From: Certhia americana
Lineage: Eukaryota; Chordata; Aves; Passeriformes; Certhiidae
NCBI GenBank assembly: GCA_018697195.1
Contig: CM031857.1
Location: 93,196,617-93,260,616, forward strand
DNA length: 64,000 nucleotides
Direction: 5' to 3'
Below, piece by piece: positions 1 to 14,688 of this stretch. The translations under genes were made by a program, and so were the position numbers. The notes below the pieces were generated by a model. That model did not search any database and was not told the DNA's origin. It saw only the letters and a list, made by a program, of their open reading frames with translations. Within the stretch, counting starts at the first letter, position 1. Each line of letters starts with the position of its first letter.

Positions 1-434
<434 letters not shown>

Positions 435-1283
435 CTACAGATAAGAATTAAAAGCACTTTAGGTTCTTGTACTGAAATCTCAAAATAAAACTGGGGTTAC
501 TCAATCCCATTCAAAAACATTTCAAAGACAGGGTCCTTAGACAGCAGGTTGATTAAAATGGAACAAAACCAAACACACAATAAAACAAAGACAAAATGAA
601 GGACTCATGAATGTCAAAAAAGCTGGCTTTGTTTGAGACAGCTGACACTGCTGCCACACTAGCTGTCTAGTCTGGCTTTGCTACACAGGTGTCTGAGTTG
701 CTTGTGGGTGAGTTTTGGAGCCACCACCTTTTGCAGCACAAGACTTTAAAGTCAGCTGTCAGTGACTACAGTCTGCCCTAAAACATTCCACCAGAAACCA
801 GCAGTGGTTCAAAAACTGACTGACAAGCAGCACAGACACCTCTGCAGTAAGGATGGGCAGACAGCTGCTCTGGGTAACCTTGTCAGCTGGCCTGACCTTG
901 TAAGGCCTCAGCTATCAATCCCACCTCAAAGAGAACCAGCCATTGCTAAATAAAACTGCCATTTGTCACCAACTGGAGACAATGAAAGACAATGAGCTTG
1001 ATGATTTCAACTGTAGTCACTAAAGACACCAAGCTGAAATTTCTCTAAGTTTCATTCAAAATTCAATATAAATGAGTGACAACTAAGAAAAGCCCTTGGG
1101 GGTGAGAGGTGGTGAAAGGAACAGATTCATGAGAAGCTTGAAAAGAAACCAACAGCATGATAAGGAAACTTGTATTTTCTATGTTAAATATTGTTAATAT
1201 AAGAATTTATAGGAAAAATTTTTTTTTTGTAAGAAAGCTCTCCTCCTTGAAAATAATATAAATGTCTAGTCAGCACAGGAAGC

Positions 1284-1335
1284 TTACATCACTAGTGTTA
1301 CATTACTAGTGTTACATCATTAGAAGTTACTAGTG
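1284..1335 (+). repeat. Short tandem repeat, period about 14
   Basis: TTACATCACTAGTG, TTACATTACTAGTG, TTACATCATTAGAAG and TTACTAGTG follow each other: about three and a half imperfect units, each with the palindrome CACTAGTG or its relic. Confidence 0.7.
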
Positions 1336-4300
1336 AATTGTCATGTATCTTCTTTAAGAGGTTGTAACATTAATTAATTTCAAATGCTCTCTCTATGAAT
1401 TTTAATGGCAAGGAATTATGAAATGTGTGACCTCAGGTAAATTTAATTACTTTTATTATCAGCTTGTATAATAAAGAGTTTAGCTAATGAAAATGAAAGT
1501 ACCAAGGATTGTCTTTCTTAAAAGCACAGTCGCAGAGGTCAAATGTAATATGAAATTATTAATAGAATAGATGAATGCTTTTTTCAGGAGCTTTCTCTGT
1601 AAGTATTGTATCAAAGAAAAACTTGCAACAGGTTCAGGTCCTGCTCAGAGTGAAATACAACACAAAAAATGAGCAAGTTTTATAGGCTTTATGTTATCAA
1701 ATTTGAAGCTGAACTGTTAGTCTGAGGTCATCTGAGTTTCCAACACAGTGACCAGGGGACAAGACAGGCATCAAAAAAGACTCTCCTCAGCTGTCTCAAA
1801 CATCTCTTACATCCTATTAGATCATATCTTATGCAGCAAAATAATCTGTCCTCCTACAAAATGCACTATTTTCTTCTAATCTTATCTTGTACTGACTGTA
1901 AGGGGAACCTAGAGTGAAAATTTTGATTAGATGTTTATCTTCTGTATTTTTAAATTAAATTGGATGAGAGGATTTGACACTCATGCTTAGTGGAAAGGAA
2001 TGGAAGGAGATTTACAAGTGTAAAATTTTACATTCATTATAGTGCTATGAAGATAAATTTCTACTGTATGTCCTGCCAGATAAAATCAAAAAGAAAGCTT
2101 TAAAACTCCTTCTGTACTATTTATTATCTGGCCAATATTCCTTCCTACACTTTCTTATTTCCAGTGTTGTGCTACAACTTATGATTCCTAAATGAAAAAA
2201 TTATCTACCAACCATTACTCAAAGAAAAGAAGAGCAAGGGTCCAGGAATCTCCATTCTGAAGACTGTGTCCTTATTTAAAGATTTTAAATTATTTATTTC
2301 CTTCTGTCTGTCTGAGATCCACAATATTTTTTGTATTAGCAGTCTAGTTTTATCAGGATAGGTGAAAACCATATGAAAAGTTGTGGGCTTAGACCATCTC
2401 CAGCCATCTCTAATATTCAAGGACAGAGTTCTAATCACTGGATTGTATGTCCAGAAACTCAATGCCATCACAACAATATGGACAGCAACATAATCTGATT
2501 TGGGCATTGTTTGAGGACTCCTAATTTACTGAGGTTCCCTAAGGATTTGGGAGAGATTTGGGCATCTCTCTGCCTAGGTACTACCTCTTGCTCACTTTCC
2601 CAGCTAGGAAGTCACAGGTTTTGCACCCAGACAACACTGGGCTCAGAAGGGTTTCCTGGTGGAACTGCTTTCTGAACCAGAGCCAGCATCAATCCACTTT
2701 AGGTGGAAATTGGGCAGATTCCTTAAAATTCACTGAAGTTTTTAAAATCCTTTCTTGTATTGCACACCTTAAATTATTCTCTCAGACCTGTGGGATAAGC
2801 AGGTTATTTAAATATTTGAAATACCTAAGTAATTCAGCTTTATTCATATAGTAGAAAGTCCCAAGTACATTATAAAATATTTTTAATATAGAAATTATGA
2901 CCCAGAAATTGCCTCTGTCATCTAGGATTACCACCATTGGCTTCATGAGGTTTTATGAAAGCAATCAGAAATACATTAGACCCTGAGGAATATGTGAATG
3001 TGTGTGTATATTAAAAAAGAAGAAAAATAAAAAGGGAAGAGGCAGAAAAAATAATAAATATGCCTGTTGGTATGAAAAAAAAAAAAAATTCCTAATAGAA
3101 GGCTTCTGCACAGTTCTTAAAATGGTTCCATTGTTCTACAATATGCTAGCTGTGTGCAAATTATGCCATCACCTGTTAAACCCATCACAAAACCTGACTA
3201 TTTTATATCTATTTCTGTTCTTATATTAGTAATTTATTTTTATTCAATTCCACATATCCCATATGTATATAGCAGTATACACTTATATACATCCAAATGT
3301 AGAAACATTTACATAGTATTCTCTCATCTATGTTCATCAATTTCCTGCAGGGATAGGCAGCATTTTTTTTCATTAACAGCTTAAATAATTCACTTTTTTG
3401 TATTTTTAAAAAAAATATAACCACATGATTTATAAACTGCACCATTTTAGAAAATGTCATTAGCCGTGGACATAGATCAAGACTAAATGTAGTTCTTCAT
3501 AAAAAATTTGTAGATTTCACTTCCTGTGACAGGTGTAGTTTAATTTTTCCCCCTTTATTGACCTACCTTTTCATATTAATTCCATGAAAAGGTTTTGCTC
3601 ATTGAAGGATATCCGAGGTTTACACACACACACACCCCTGCATGTTCTTGTGTGTGCCACAGTTACTGTGTTAATTGTGCAACCTTGCCAAAGTCCTTAT
3701 TACATGAAGAGTTAAAAAGAAAGCAAAAGTAATCAGGATATGAAGCTCTATTTGTTTGAGAAGGAAACATACATAAAATCTCACATGTTTATGGGTTCCA
3801 TGGTGCCATGCAAACCTGCTCTCTAACCTCAACGGCTTGCATAAATTTTCATTCAAGATACCAAATCCCACAAATCTAGCTGGCTGCTCTTTGTGGCTCC
3901 TATTAGACTTGCTTGTAATCTCATTTATTAACAAAACAAAAGGAATAAAGTTGCTCTACACAGTTTAGGTCATTAGCACTGGATACCACTTACACAAATT
4001 CATGATGCTGAACAGATGAGGAACAGCTCTCAAGGCAAACCTCAAAAATAAAAAGCTAAAGACTTCACCACATTAGCAAACCACAGACAACGAAATAAAA
4101 GATTAAGTGAGATTGAGCAGCTGCTCTCAGTTCAAAAGCATCTTCCTTCCAACTCATTTCAACAACAGATTTTTTGTAGGCAGAAAATTATTTCACAGGA
4201 ATCACAATACAGCTACTAGAAGAACTGGAGAAAAAAAAGAGGGTTAGTGATTGCAATTATAGATCCTCCACTGACAGTTCCCCTACCTGATGCCATCATA

Positions 4301-6994
4301 ATTGAGTTTTGCCTGCTTAATAAGAAGAAAACTGACAGATAAAAGCTGAGTAACCTCTTGTGTTCTCTTTATGAGCACAAAACAATCCAGAAACTACTTT
4401 ACTAAATCTAAATATTATCTCTCAGAACTCCGATTGCAGTCTTAATATTTCATTTTAACTTTTTTACACAAAAACCTTTAGGGAAGACCCTTCCCAATAG
4501 CATCATAGATTCTTAAGGTACTTGGGAGATAGATAACCAATATCTACACACTCCAGAGTAAAGAAAAAGTTGCTGCTCCTGAGCAAAATGTCAAAAGACA
4601 CCCATAAAAAAGGCTGATTCAGGACTAGAAGTCTGCCATGCAGGATACCTATTTCTAAATATTTACTTGTACTTCTCCCCTGCCTGGGCTTGACAAAGAA
4701 ATAAAAAGGAATCACAAATATTTATAAGCTAACTACAAAGATATGTGAGTTCATTACAGCCCATGGAAAACAGTAGAGTCACCTCAAAGCTGTTCTGCTT
4801 CAGCTTTGGCTTTATTGACCCTTAATGTAACTTGTCAAAAGAAAAGGAAAAAAACCCCAACATACACCCCTTGTGGAAGATAAGGGTGTGTCTGATAGAA
4901 AATCATTCTCCAAATAGGGATATTTCTGCATAGCTAACCCTAGCAGCCTCCTTCCTTTCATACATCTTGTACAAAAACAAGTAAGTAACAAGTGGAAATT
5001 TTACAAGTACAAAAGCAATCCTTTAAAATCCCATTCTTCATCCTTTATAGGGAAATTTCCATCACTGCAGTCTGAGGGGAACACACTCGATATTTTATTA
5101 AATGGGAATTTCAGTACATCCAGACTGATGACTTGAGCTTCAAAGTATTATGTTTTACAAATAATAAACTACATCGTCTCTTTTAAGTGGTTAGGCTACT
5201 TGCAGTTAGTTAAATTCCACATCAAAGCACCACCATCCTTCAATCATAATGGATGCCATTAGGCATAACTTTTTCCAAAATAAAAAAGGTTTTCATCAAT
5301 AAATTCTTACATATTGAAACATGAACTGTTTCAATAAAAGTTGAACATGAACTGAACAAAAAAGTTGAAGAAATGCAAACAGAGGTCTCATTAAGTGGGA
5401 ATTTCCAAACTGAAAATTTTTTCTTCCTTTCTTTCCAGAGTGTCTTTTAGCAAAATTAGCTGAACAAGGACCCAAACTCCACACCTATACATAAAAATTC
5501 AGAACTAAAATCTGTATATCATAAACCAAAGTAACAACTGCTAGGGACACTAACAAATGCTTCATGCTTGCTTGTGTAATTATAGAAAAATGCAGGGAAC
5601 AAGTCCTGCTCAGCTGATTTCCTTCATAGTAGGGCATCATGTTAAGGTGTACTCATGAAAACAAATTCTCCCTCAATACAAATAGAAAAGCTTCTCACTT
5701 CCTTTTACATTGGACTTGCAGAGAGCAGAGTTCTACAAACTGGGCTGGCCCAGTGTGCCATTTACAGGACTCCTTCCATAATCTTGAATCAATGGTTACT
5801 TGCAGCAGGAGTTTCCACCTCTCACACAGGAAAGATATTGATGATCATCTGTCTTCAATATTTTTTCTATTGCAGGGCTTTAAACTCTGTAAGAATTGCT
5901 ACTGTATATAAATCCATGCCTGTCACATTACAAAAACTATTCTTTCACGTGGAGTAGGAACTGTTTGCCATCTGGATGAGCTTAGCTTGTGATATAATAA
6001 AGGTCTGAATTCGTTTTCAGCGTGCCTGATCCCACCCACATCATAAAAACACAAACACAAAGCTCAATCCCTTCTGTCTGTGACAACACAGCCTACGGAA
6101 TCAAAGCTGAATTCAGAGTCTTTCAAGTGCCCTCCAGGCATATAAAATAAGCTGAACAAGATAAAACATGTATCTCCAAAAAATACTTTCAAGAAATCAG
6201 GAGATGATGCAATGCTGAAAAATTTATGCCAATACTTTTATATAATTGCAAAAATAGATGCATTTCTATTAATACAAATTTACGTTATACAACTACTACT
6301 CACTTATTTCCATCATAGGTTCATGCTAAACCAGTCAAGGAATGACCATATAAATGCAGCTTGATATTGACTCAGCCTTGTGTTAGTGAAGTATTTCAGC
6401 TGCTCTGTGGATGAAAGTTCTTTCATTCATGGCATTTTCTGTGTTCCTTGTTTCAAAAATGGGCACCAAAATTTGAATATACAGCTTAACCGCTCATCAA
6501 AACAGACCTACTTTATGGTTATAGTCTAGAAATTAAGATTTATGGGTGCATGCTGGTGTGCACAAAGAACATCATAGCGTTCCAAAAATCCCAGGTGTAT
6601 ATCTCTGTGACATGCTGCATAAGAAAGGATAAAAGTATGTGCCAGTAATAACTGTTCATAAAAAACTTCTCATAGTTTTATATATATAGGATCATCAATG
6701 CCTACAAAAATCTCCAATTGTATTTGAAAATGTACTTCTTGGTTGTTGAAGTACTTCACAAAATAGTAAAAGAATAGTACTTGAAAATAATCAAAGTTCC
6801 ACAACCATTTTGGCAATCATTCAGTTCATGAATAAAGCATTTTCCTCCTTAAACTAATAGAATGTAGGCAATGTCAGTTCACAGAAAAGATTTTCAGTAG
6901 AGTTAGAAAGAAAAAAAAGGCTGTCATGGCACATATTACAGATTGCTTGACAGGCATAGTCTGTTTGACTAATGCGTGCAGAAGATAAAAGAAT

Positions 6995-7165
6995 TAGCAC
7001 TGATGACTGAAAATGAAAGACCAACATTTTCCCATCTGTTTGTGCACCGTGGGGATTTAAATTCCACCCATCAGCTGGAAGGCATGAAAAAGGCAAAGAA
7101 AATCCCACTCAGTTCCAGTACTGAACCCTTCAGAAAACACTCTAGAAGTGTAGCACGTTTGCTAC
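6995..7165 (+). repeat. Diverged repeat pair, copy 1
   Basis: Aligns by eye with 8770-8930 over about 165 bp (shared blocks GCACTGATGACT / GCATTGATGACT, CCCATCTGTTTGTGCAC / CCCATCTGTTTCTGCAC, CCCATCAG, CACTCTAGAAG / CAGTATAGAAG). Similarity is roughly two thirds. Either an old local duplication or two copies of an unidentified interspersed element. Confidence 0.55.
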
Positions 7166-8769
7166 AGCATCTTGCAAAGTAAAATACAACTAATTATGCA
7201 GTTATGAAATTAAAAGTTAAAACCTACTTATCCAGAAGTGTAATGTACATTTCTCAATATTCCATGCCCTAGAAACTACAACATTCATGCAGACTGGGGA
7301 GCATTCTAGTAATTCTAAAGGCATACAGATTTGTACTTGGATTAATCAGACAGCAAATTGTCTTTCACAGTGTTTCTTTATATTCTGAATCCTAGTGCAC
7401 ACCACCAAGGTTTCTTGGAATTTAAGGTCTTAATTTCTAAGCTAAATATAGTCTGATTTCCTTGACTTAGCTTTGTGTCAAGGAATTTGTCTTATTTTCT
7501 CTCTTCTCCCACACAGATATCTGGAAATGCAGAGAATCATCCAACTACTTTGACTAGAAATTGGAAGAACAGAATTATTTTGGTTATATCAATTTCTGTT
7601 TCTTAACTTCCGTACTTCATTCTGAAGTTTTTCAACAACTTCAGCTGATCATTCTTATCATGAAAATCTCTACCTCAATCACATGACTAAATTTTCCCAT
7701 ACAATTTGACCACTAATTCCTTCAGCCTCAACACGTCTTCATATGTAATCACTTCTGGGTTTATATCTGTGAGGAAACTAGTCTTAACAACCATAATTTT
7801 TCTCTTGTTTTTATTAGCTAGACATGTATTCAGGCATGAGATATTTTGGTTTATCCACAGTGCAGGGCAAATAATCTATAGTTTTTGGTAGGACAGGCCA
7901 AGGGCAGAACATATTCAATTCTAGGACTTCCCCAATAGCTATTTTAAACATCCAATTCTCCAGTCTCTGCACACAAGCTTTATTTAACCAGAAATTACAG
8001 GAACAAATCTTACCCTCAAGATATGCACTTGTCTTAATAAAATATCAATATTTCAATATTCTACCTGGTAAAAATCTTCCTTCCGTTAAAAAAAAAGTTG
8101 TTACATTAAAGTGCAGCTAATGAAGAATTGTATATCTATGATTTTCATCTCCAAAGGCAATAATGACAAAAAAGAAAACAGCTGTGTTTCTTTCTTACTT
8201 TCCTACTTTATGGAGGCATCTCTTGTTCAAAATACATGTTGCACATTTTCAGTGAGGGCTTCTCAGAAAAGAGATAAAAAGATGAGGCATTAGAGTATCA
8301 GAAGGGCTCTAAGAGTGTGAAGACATTGTTTTCAGCTTAGTATAAAAAAAAAAAAATTATTTGGAATTATTACTTGAGTTGAATGTACCTGTTTGAATGT
8401 CACAAAAATAGGCTGACATACTTTTAACTCTTTTAAAAGCATTTCATCTGAAAGCATGAAAAAAAAAAGAAGAAAAATCAGAATATATTTTATAAATGAA
8501 ATTTTGTATTTTTACTGAAAGTGGAGGTAGACTAAAGAATTGAAGAAATTATAGAAAATTTGACTTGAATGTTAAATATCACAAATTTAAAAAAAGTTCT
8601 ATTTGCCAAGAATAGCATTCTCATTATGTTCTATTATTAAGACACTGCAGCAAAGCTCCAAAAGATCAGAATGAGGTCAAAAAAAGGGTAGTTGAAGTAC
8701 AGAAGGAGGGGTATTTGACTTGATATTGCCAGCTCTCAAATTATTTGGCAAGAAAAGGGAATTAGAAAA

Positions 8770-8930
8770 GAAACTTCAAAGAGCATTGATGACTAAAGAC
8801 TAAAATTTCCCCATCTGTTTCTGCACATGGGACTTACAAACTTCCCATCAGTAGCAGAGCTTATGGAAAAAAAATGAAATTATTTGAGCACTGAATGCCT
8901 CTGATAACAGTATAGAAGCACACTTTCTTC
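8770..8930 (+). repeat. Diverged repeat pair, copy 2
   Basis: Partner of 6995-7165 in the same orientation, 1.8 kb away. Contains a short A-run insertion (8868-8876) relative to copy 1. Confidence 0.55.
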
Positions 8931-9034
8931 TAATTTTATTTTAATTGTAATCATTAAAAATTATGGCAGGCACACAGAAAAATGATCAGTCCCTGTCTTA
9001 TATAATACTCTAACAAAAGGTCACTTTTTGAAAT

Positions 9035-9145
9035 TATTTTTTTTTTAGAACAAATAGAAAGAAATTCTCCTTCACACAGCAGGGAGTGAGCCTTTGGAAT
9101 TGTCTTGCAGAAAGTCTTTTAATCTGACACTACAATTAGTGTTAA
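9035..9145 (+). mobile_element. Possible old CR1-like 3' fragment
   Basis: GAAATTCTCCTTCACACAGCAGG followed by GAGTGAGCCTTTGGAATTG and TTGCAGA resembles the CR1 segment just before the 3' untranslated region (TTCTTCAC..GGGTGG..ATTGGAA..CTGCC). Short and diverged, so tentative. Confidence 0.35.
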
Positions 9146-9395
9146 CACTTATTTTTTACCAATAAGAAAGCTTGTAATTACATAAGGTCAAACAAATCTC
9201 ATACTTTAGGAATTAAAAAGATCACTCCCTGGGGTTAGCAAGAACAGTCACTTGTGTACAAAATTGGACAGTTGGTAAGGCTTAGCTTTATTGTAGGCAA
9301 GATGGAGAGAAGAAGAATCCTCTGATGATCCACTACTATAGAGATAAGTACAAATAAAAGTTAAAGTTTTACTAATATGTTTCCTTACAAAGTTC

Positions 9396-9512
9396 TATGT
9401 GTTTGTATGTATATACACATATAAACATGCATATATATGGGAAAGTAGTGTCTCACACACACACATACACATATATGTATATATATACACACATATATAC
9501 ACACACACACAT
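9396..9512 (+). repeat. Mixed TG/TA/CA microsatellite
   Basis: Alternating purine-pyrimidine DNA: TATGTGTTTGTATGTATATAC, then interrupted (CA)n and (TA)n runs. The open frames on both strands here are a consequence of the repeat. Confidence 0.85.
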
Positions 9513-9910
9513 TCTAAACAAAACTGTGGGAGAAAGCTCTGCCTTGTAGCTTCACTTGAAAGAGTTTCTACCCCTGGCCCACCACAGATGAGGGCAAAAC
9601 AAACAAAACAACCACATGGCTGCAAAGAAAGGAAGTTGAATTTGATGGCTCAGTAAAGATTAAAAGTTGTTTTTTGAAGAGCTTGTTGTTTACAGGTTCA
9701 ATGCAAATAACATAAATGTAGAAAGTCTAAACAGGGGCAAGCCTCTAGGCCCTGTTTAACGTGATGGTCTTCTCCTTAATCCCCACAGTTTGGGAAGCCA
9801 TCTTCTCTTCCTGTCTATGCACAGTGCCACATCCATGTCTATGTATTTCTGTAATTTGTGAAATACAGATACTAATGTTTTGATTTTCATTCTCCAGTCC
9901 ATTTTGAGAT

Positions 9911-9988
9911 TACACACACACGCACACACATGCACACACACATGTGTATGTATGGGTGTATAGTGTGTGTATATATATGTGTGTATAA
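9911..9988 (+). repeat. (CA)n-(TG)n inverted microsatellite
   Basis: A CA-rich left arm (9911-9942) is followed by a TG/TA-rich right arm (9943-9988), so each strand can fold back on itself. About 400 bp from the preceding microsatellite cluster. Confidence 0.85.
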
Positions 9989-12900
9989 ATTAAATACACT
10001 TGAAATAAATAGCACTACTTCAGGCATGACATCAGATCTTGCCATTTTATTAATGCAGAGAAAAAAGTCTGAACCTACGTTAATGAATATACACACACAG
10101 TTAAAAGAAAGAAAATCTGTACTATATGTCTCTGGTGTAAAAAGCACTAAGAGTAGGCAATAAATGATAGCTGTGTACAGCGTATAGTTTCTGCAAAGAT
10201 AAATGTATCATGCAAGGAAGTAAGAGTACAAAACTGCTATTTTAACTCAGTTAATTTGCATTTTTGTTATGAGACAGATTCATTGTGTTGATTGATAACA
10301 TCAACATGTTCCCAAGTGTACAGGGAAGGAACTGTACAGTAGCTTAATTTGCACTCAGGGTGATGTTGCCTTGCTGGTTAGTAATTAAATCTAGATCTTC
10401 TAGAAACAAATCATCGTGTGAAATACCAAATCTATTTAGGGAGTTTAGTATGCCAGTCAGCTTAATACAAAGCTGGCTTCTCAGAACATCAGCATATAAT
10501 TAGAGATTTCTGCTTTTCTGGTGAGTTCTCTATTATTTTCCTGTGCTTGGGTAATGAATAAAGTGTAGTAGACAAGAAAATCTTCCAGTCATAGTCAGTA
10601 ATAACTTGCTGTGTGGGACTGCAACAAGTCAGTCCCTAATACAGCTGTGGGGGAAATATACACTCCATGCCAAATTTTGAAATTGATTATATGAATAGAA
10701 AAACATATGCCTATAAATACTAGCAGTACAAGTATAACCACATCTGACATTTATTTATCAACCAAACATAAGACTCCAGGTCTGTTTGCAATAATTGGGC
10801 TCTGTAGATTTATATATATATTGAAAAAGGGACTAAATTTTACACAAAATTTAAATAAGTACTTCAAAGACATAATGCTATGCCACCCATTAAGGACTTA
10901 TCTGTGTTTTATGAGACAATTTTTTTTTCTCATGTTCATAAAGTGTAATCTTAGCAGTCAATGATGAAGTAACAGGCATTCATCTATCAACTGCCTTTCA
11001 CCTTGACAACAATTGTCCATAATCATTCCCTTACCATTCTCTGGTCTTCATTCCAGAAAGTGAATTTTTCCACCTTCCAGTACTGTAATAATTTTAAGGA
11101 ACATCCTCCTTTCCAATAAATGCAAGTCAGTAATCTTGTAGTATTCATTTTAATTCAACAAATACTTTCCATTTTTTAACATTTGGAAAAATATTATTTA
11201 TTGCGCTTTAAAAATTTACAATATATCACAGTTTCTAATGGGAGTAATTTGAAATTTAAGATAAGTCTGATTTGATAAACTTCAAATAGCTGAGGATACA
11301 GCTGTTACTCAGGAATAATATAAAGGCTAATTTTCTCCTGTGCTTTCATAAGCCAGCTTTTATACATTTTCCAACATCTTTTTAGTCTTTCATCCTTGCA
11401 GACAGTAACCACATCTTGCTCAAGCTCATTATTAAAACAAAAAAAAATAAAGTACATCCAACTTTCCATTATTTTTCTTTTCATGACTTTAACTCTTACA
11501 CCTCACTATCCAATCCAGTCTCATTATTTTAAAATGTTTTACACTGAACTGAATTACTGACTTTTTCCATGCATAGTCCACACCAATTATTCTAGATTTG
11601 GAAAGTCAATGCTTTTTCTTCACCTTTCCTATTCCAACTGAAAAGTCTTCAAACACATGTGAGTCATTTAATGACATTCATGTCACCTCATTTATTAGCT
11701 CCACTAACCCTGCACTGTTACAATTTACCTAAACCATCTGCTTTCAATATGTAAGCCAGTTTTTCCTGCAGCAGTTTTCTTTCCAACGACTTTACACATC
11801 AATCTTTATGGTGGCATATCAAGGTAAGTTGTCCTTGAACTTTTGATAAATTGTATCAGCACAGCATTTTCTCCTACTAGCTCACTCAGAAATTGAAGAA
11901 TTCATGGAGGTTCACTTGATGGTTCTTTTCTCACTGGTTCATGCTCCCAAGACCTTCTAAATTATTTATTACAAACTATGCCATAGTGATAGTTTATTCC
12001 AGTATTTCTAAAATGAAAACACATAAAAATCCATATATGACTGAGAGAGGAGGTTGCTGGTTTGAGTAGTTTGGGGATTCTTTTATAGCATTCAGAGACA
12101 GCTCTTATCCAAATAAACAATATATTAAATAATACAATATAATAATTTTTATTCATTAATGGTACTTTAAAAATATTATTATTATATCTTAATGAGAAAA
12201 ATTGTGTTGAACACTTAATTTTTTGAAAAAAATAGGCTTAAATCCTAATGGCATGGTGATTCAAGGTCTGGTTCTAAGTTCACTTTACTTCAACACTTGA
12301 TGTCAAAATCTCTCCCAGCTGGAAAACTTTGCTCACAAAGATAAATAGATCCAAAAGAAAAAAGTGCATTGTTTGTCTTGATTACTAAATTATATTGATT
12401 TTCCAATCCCATATACAAATTAAACACACGTTTTTATTGAAATTTGGCTAGGAAATGTCCACCTTCCTTGACGTCAGCCCTTTGGAAACAGAATGTACTA
12501 ACATTTAAAAACAAAAAATAATAAAACATCCTTCTTCCCACTGAAAATCCAGATTTTATTTTTTTTTTATTAATAATAAATACTTCTGAAGCACACAATT
12601 AATTAGTGATCTAAATGTCATTCTCAACTTACTTCCAGTGACTAAACACCTAGCTTTTGTGGCCTTGAGGCTTCTTCTTTTGAGAAAAAAAAAAAAAGTC
12701 CTTTTTTTTTTGTTTTCCTTTGATTTCATGCTATTTGGGCATAATGGCCATAATGTATTTTGCTTTCAAATATCTGGAAACAGTACTAAGAACAAAAAAC
12801 TAGAAATATTTCAAATGCTTGAAAAGTTGTATGTTTGCCCAGTATTTAACTTCTCTTTCTGAACAGTGTCCTTCCATGAACTTTTCTCCTGGTTTTTTTT

Positions 12901-14638
12901 GTCTTTTCTATATTTGCTAAATATGGAAATTTAGGACACTCTGACAGGCATCAAATATCTACCATATAATTTTAATTGCTATTTATTGCTCACAATATTA
13001 TATTTTGAATATCCTCTGCATGGTACTTTATTGTCTTAAGAATGTAACCAGAATAATTATATCCACACAACCCTCTGAACAGCTGTCATGTGGAAATATA
13101 AAATCAGAATGGATCTCCTGAAACATCGCTTTGGTAATGCAGGTAACACATAACGCACAATTTCATTCACAATTTTAAGATCAATTTTAAAGCCAATTAG
13201 GGTTCAGGTACGTGTTTTTTTAATCCCTATTACTCCTGCATGGAATGCTGCTTTCCAACATATGTCTCCTAATATTAAAGAGCTTAGTTTAATTTCTGTC
13301 TTAAGTTTATTGTTGGATACCTTTACAATCATTTCCTTTCATGTTAGCAGTAACTTCAGCTTTTAAAAGCTTTTTCTTACCTCTTCCTCTATCCTGACAT
13401 ATTTACAGAATTTTTTTCAACCTCCCTGTTTTGATTTTTCTAAGTATAATGTATTATTTTTACTCCCTTCTCTTAAGATAAACTTTTTACTCCCATGCTT
13501 ATCCTTGCAGATTTCCTTGGTACCATTTCCCATTCTTGAACATGGCTGTAGATAGCTAACTGCAGCCTGTCACTACTTGGACAGTAGTAAAACCACTCTT
13601 CCCTTTCTCTTGGGAACATCTTCATTCTGATGAATATAAGAATCTGGTTTTCCCCACCTGCAGTTCCACATTTGCAGCATACAATTGTTTTAAAATTGAC
13701 TAAAGCTCTGAGGTCTTTTTCCAAATTTCCAGCTGACGGTTCCTGAGTATATTACAAAAATGTCTGTTGCTCAGAGCATGACCTTGTATTTGTACACTGA
13801 AATTTCAAGCCATTTTTATTACTCAAGTCTTCAAGGATATCCAGTTATTTCAGCATGACATTATAATCCTCACACCAATAGATAACACATTGCAGCATTG
13901 TCTTCAACAGATTTCATTATCACACGTTTATTCTTCCTCTCAAGATTATAACTGAAAACTTAAAATAATGTGGTAGAACCAATCCTAATGAAACTTGAGC
14001 AGCATTCAGGCCTGTTTCTCTATTAATAACTAGGCTGCTGTATTGTTACCAAGTTCTTCACTACCAAACAGCTTGTCAATTCTGCAATTTAAGTAACAGT
14101 TTTCCTCAATAACAAGAGCAACTCAAAGAATAATTGTCAGTGAGTCAAGCAGAGGCCACTTGGCATGAAGAATGAATTTCACCTTCTATAAATATCCCAC
14201 AGTGGTGGAACACCCCCAGACCATCTTCTTTATATAACAAAACTATGTTTACTGAAAATCAGAGCCAGATGTTGATTTTCATTATCTTGTCATTCCTTGA
14301 TCCTATTTCTCTGTGGAAAAACAGAATTAGAGTGAAGCTTATCCAAAATTCCCCATTTTTGTGCATGTTGTCGATCTCCCAGCATACTTTTCCAGACCTG
14401 CTACAGCCAAAACTGGGGGTGATATTTTTTCCAACAGGTCTAACTCTCTTTTAACTTCAGGACATTTTGTTTGCTGGAAATGCTCTGATGCTAGGAACTT
14501 CAGAGTATACAGATGTGCTGCTTAGCAGACATGGTCCGTGTCCTAAGTCTCATCCCCAACCCCAAAGGTTTTCACCTGGACAGAGGGAGGGAGGGAGGAT
14601 GAAAAGGCGGAAAGACAAAGGAAGGTAGAGAGAGAAAG

Positions 14639-14641
<3 letters not shown>

Positions 14642-14686
<45 letters not shown>
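14642..14686 (+). repeat. (GT)n microsatellite
   Basis: An uninterrupted GT run of 45 bases, preceded by a GA-rich polypurine tract (14581-14640: GGGAGG repeats and AGAGAGAAAGAG). Confidence 0.97.

Positions 14687-14688
<2 letters not shown>

Noticed and set aside
762..953. 63-codon frame ending at AATAAA-like sequence
   Set aside because: No coding bias, tail or target duplication to support a retrocopy.
7010..7060. CCATCTGT...GGGGAT resembling a MIR core
   Set aside because: The match is short and the rest of the MIR sequence is absent; treated as part of the unknown repeat pair.
13780..13990. Possible very old LINE (L3/CR1-like) traces
   Set aside because: Only scattered similarity to remembered consensus; not distinguishable from chance by eye.
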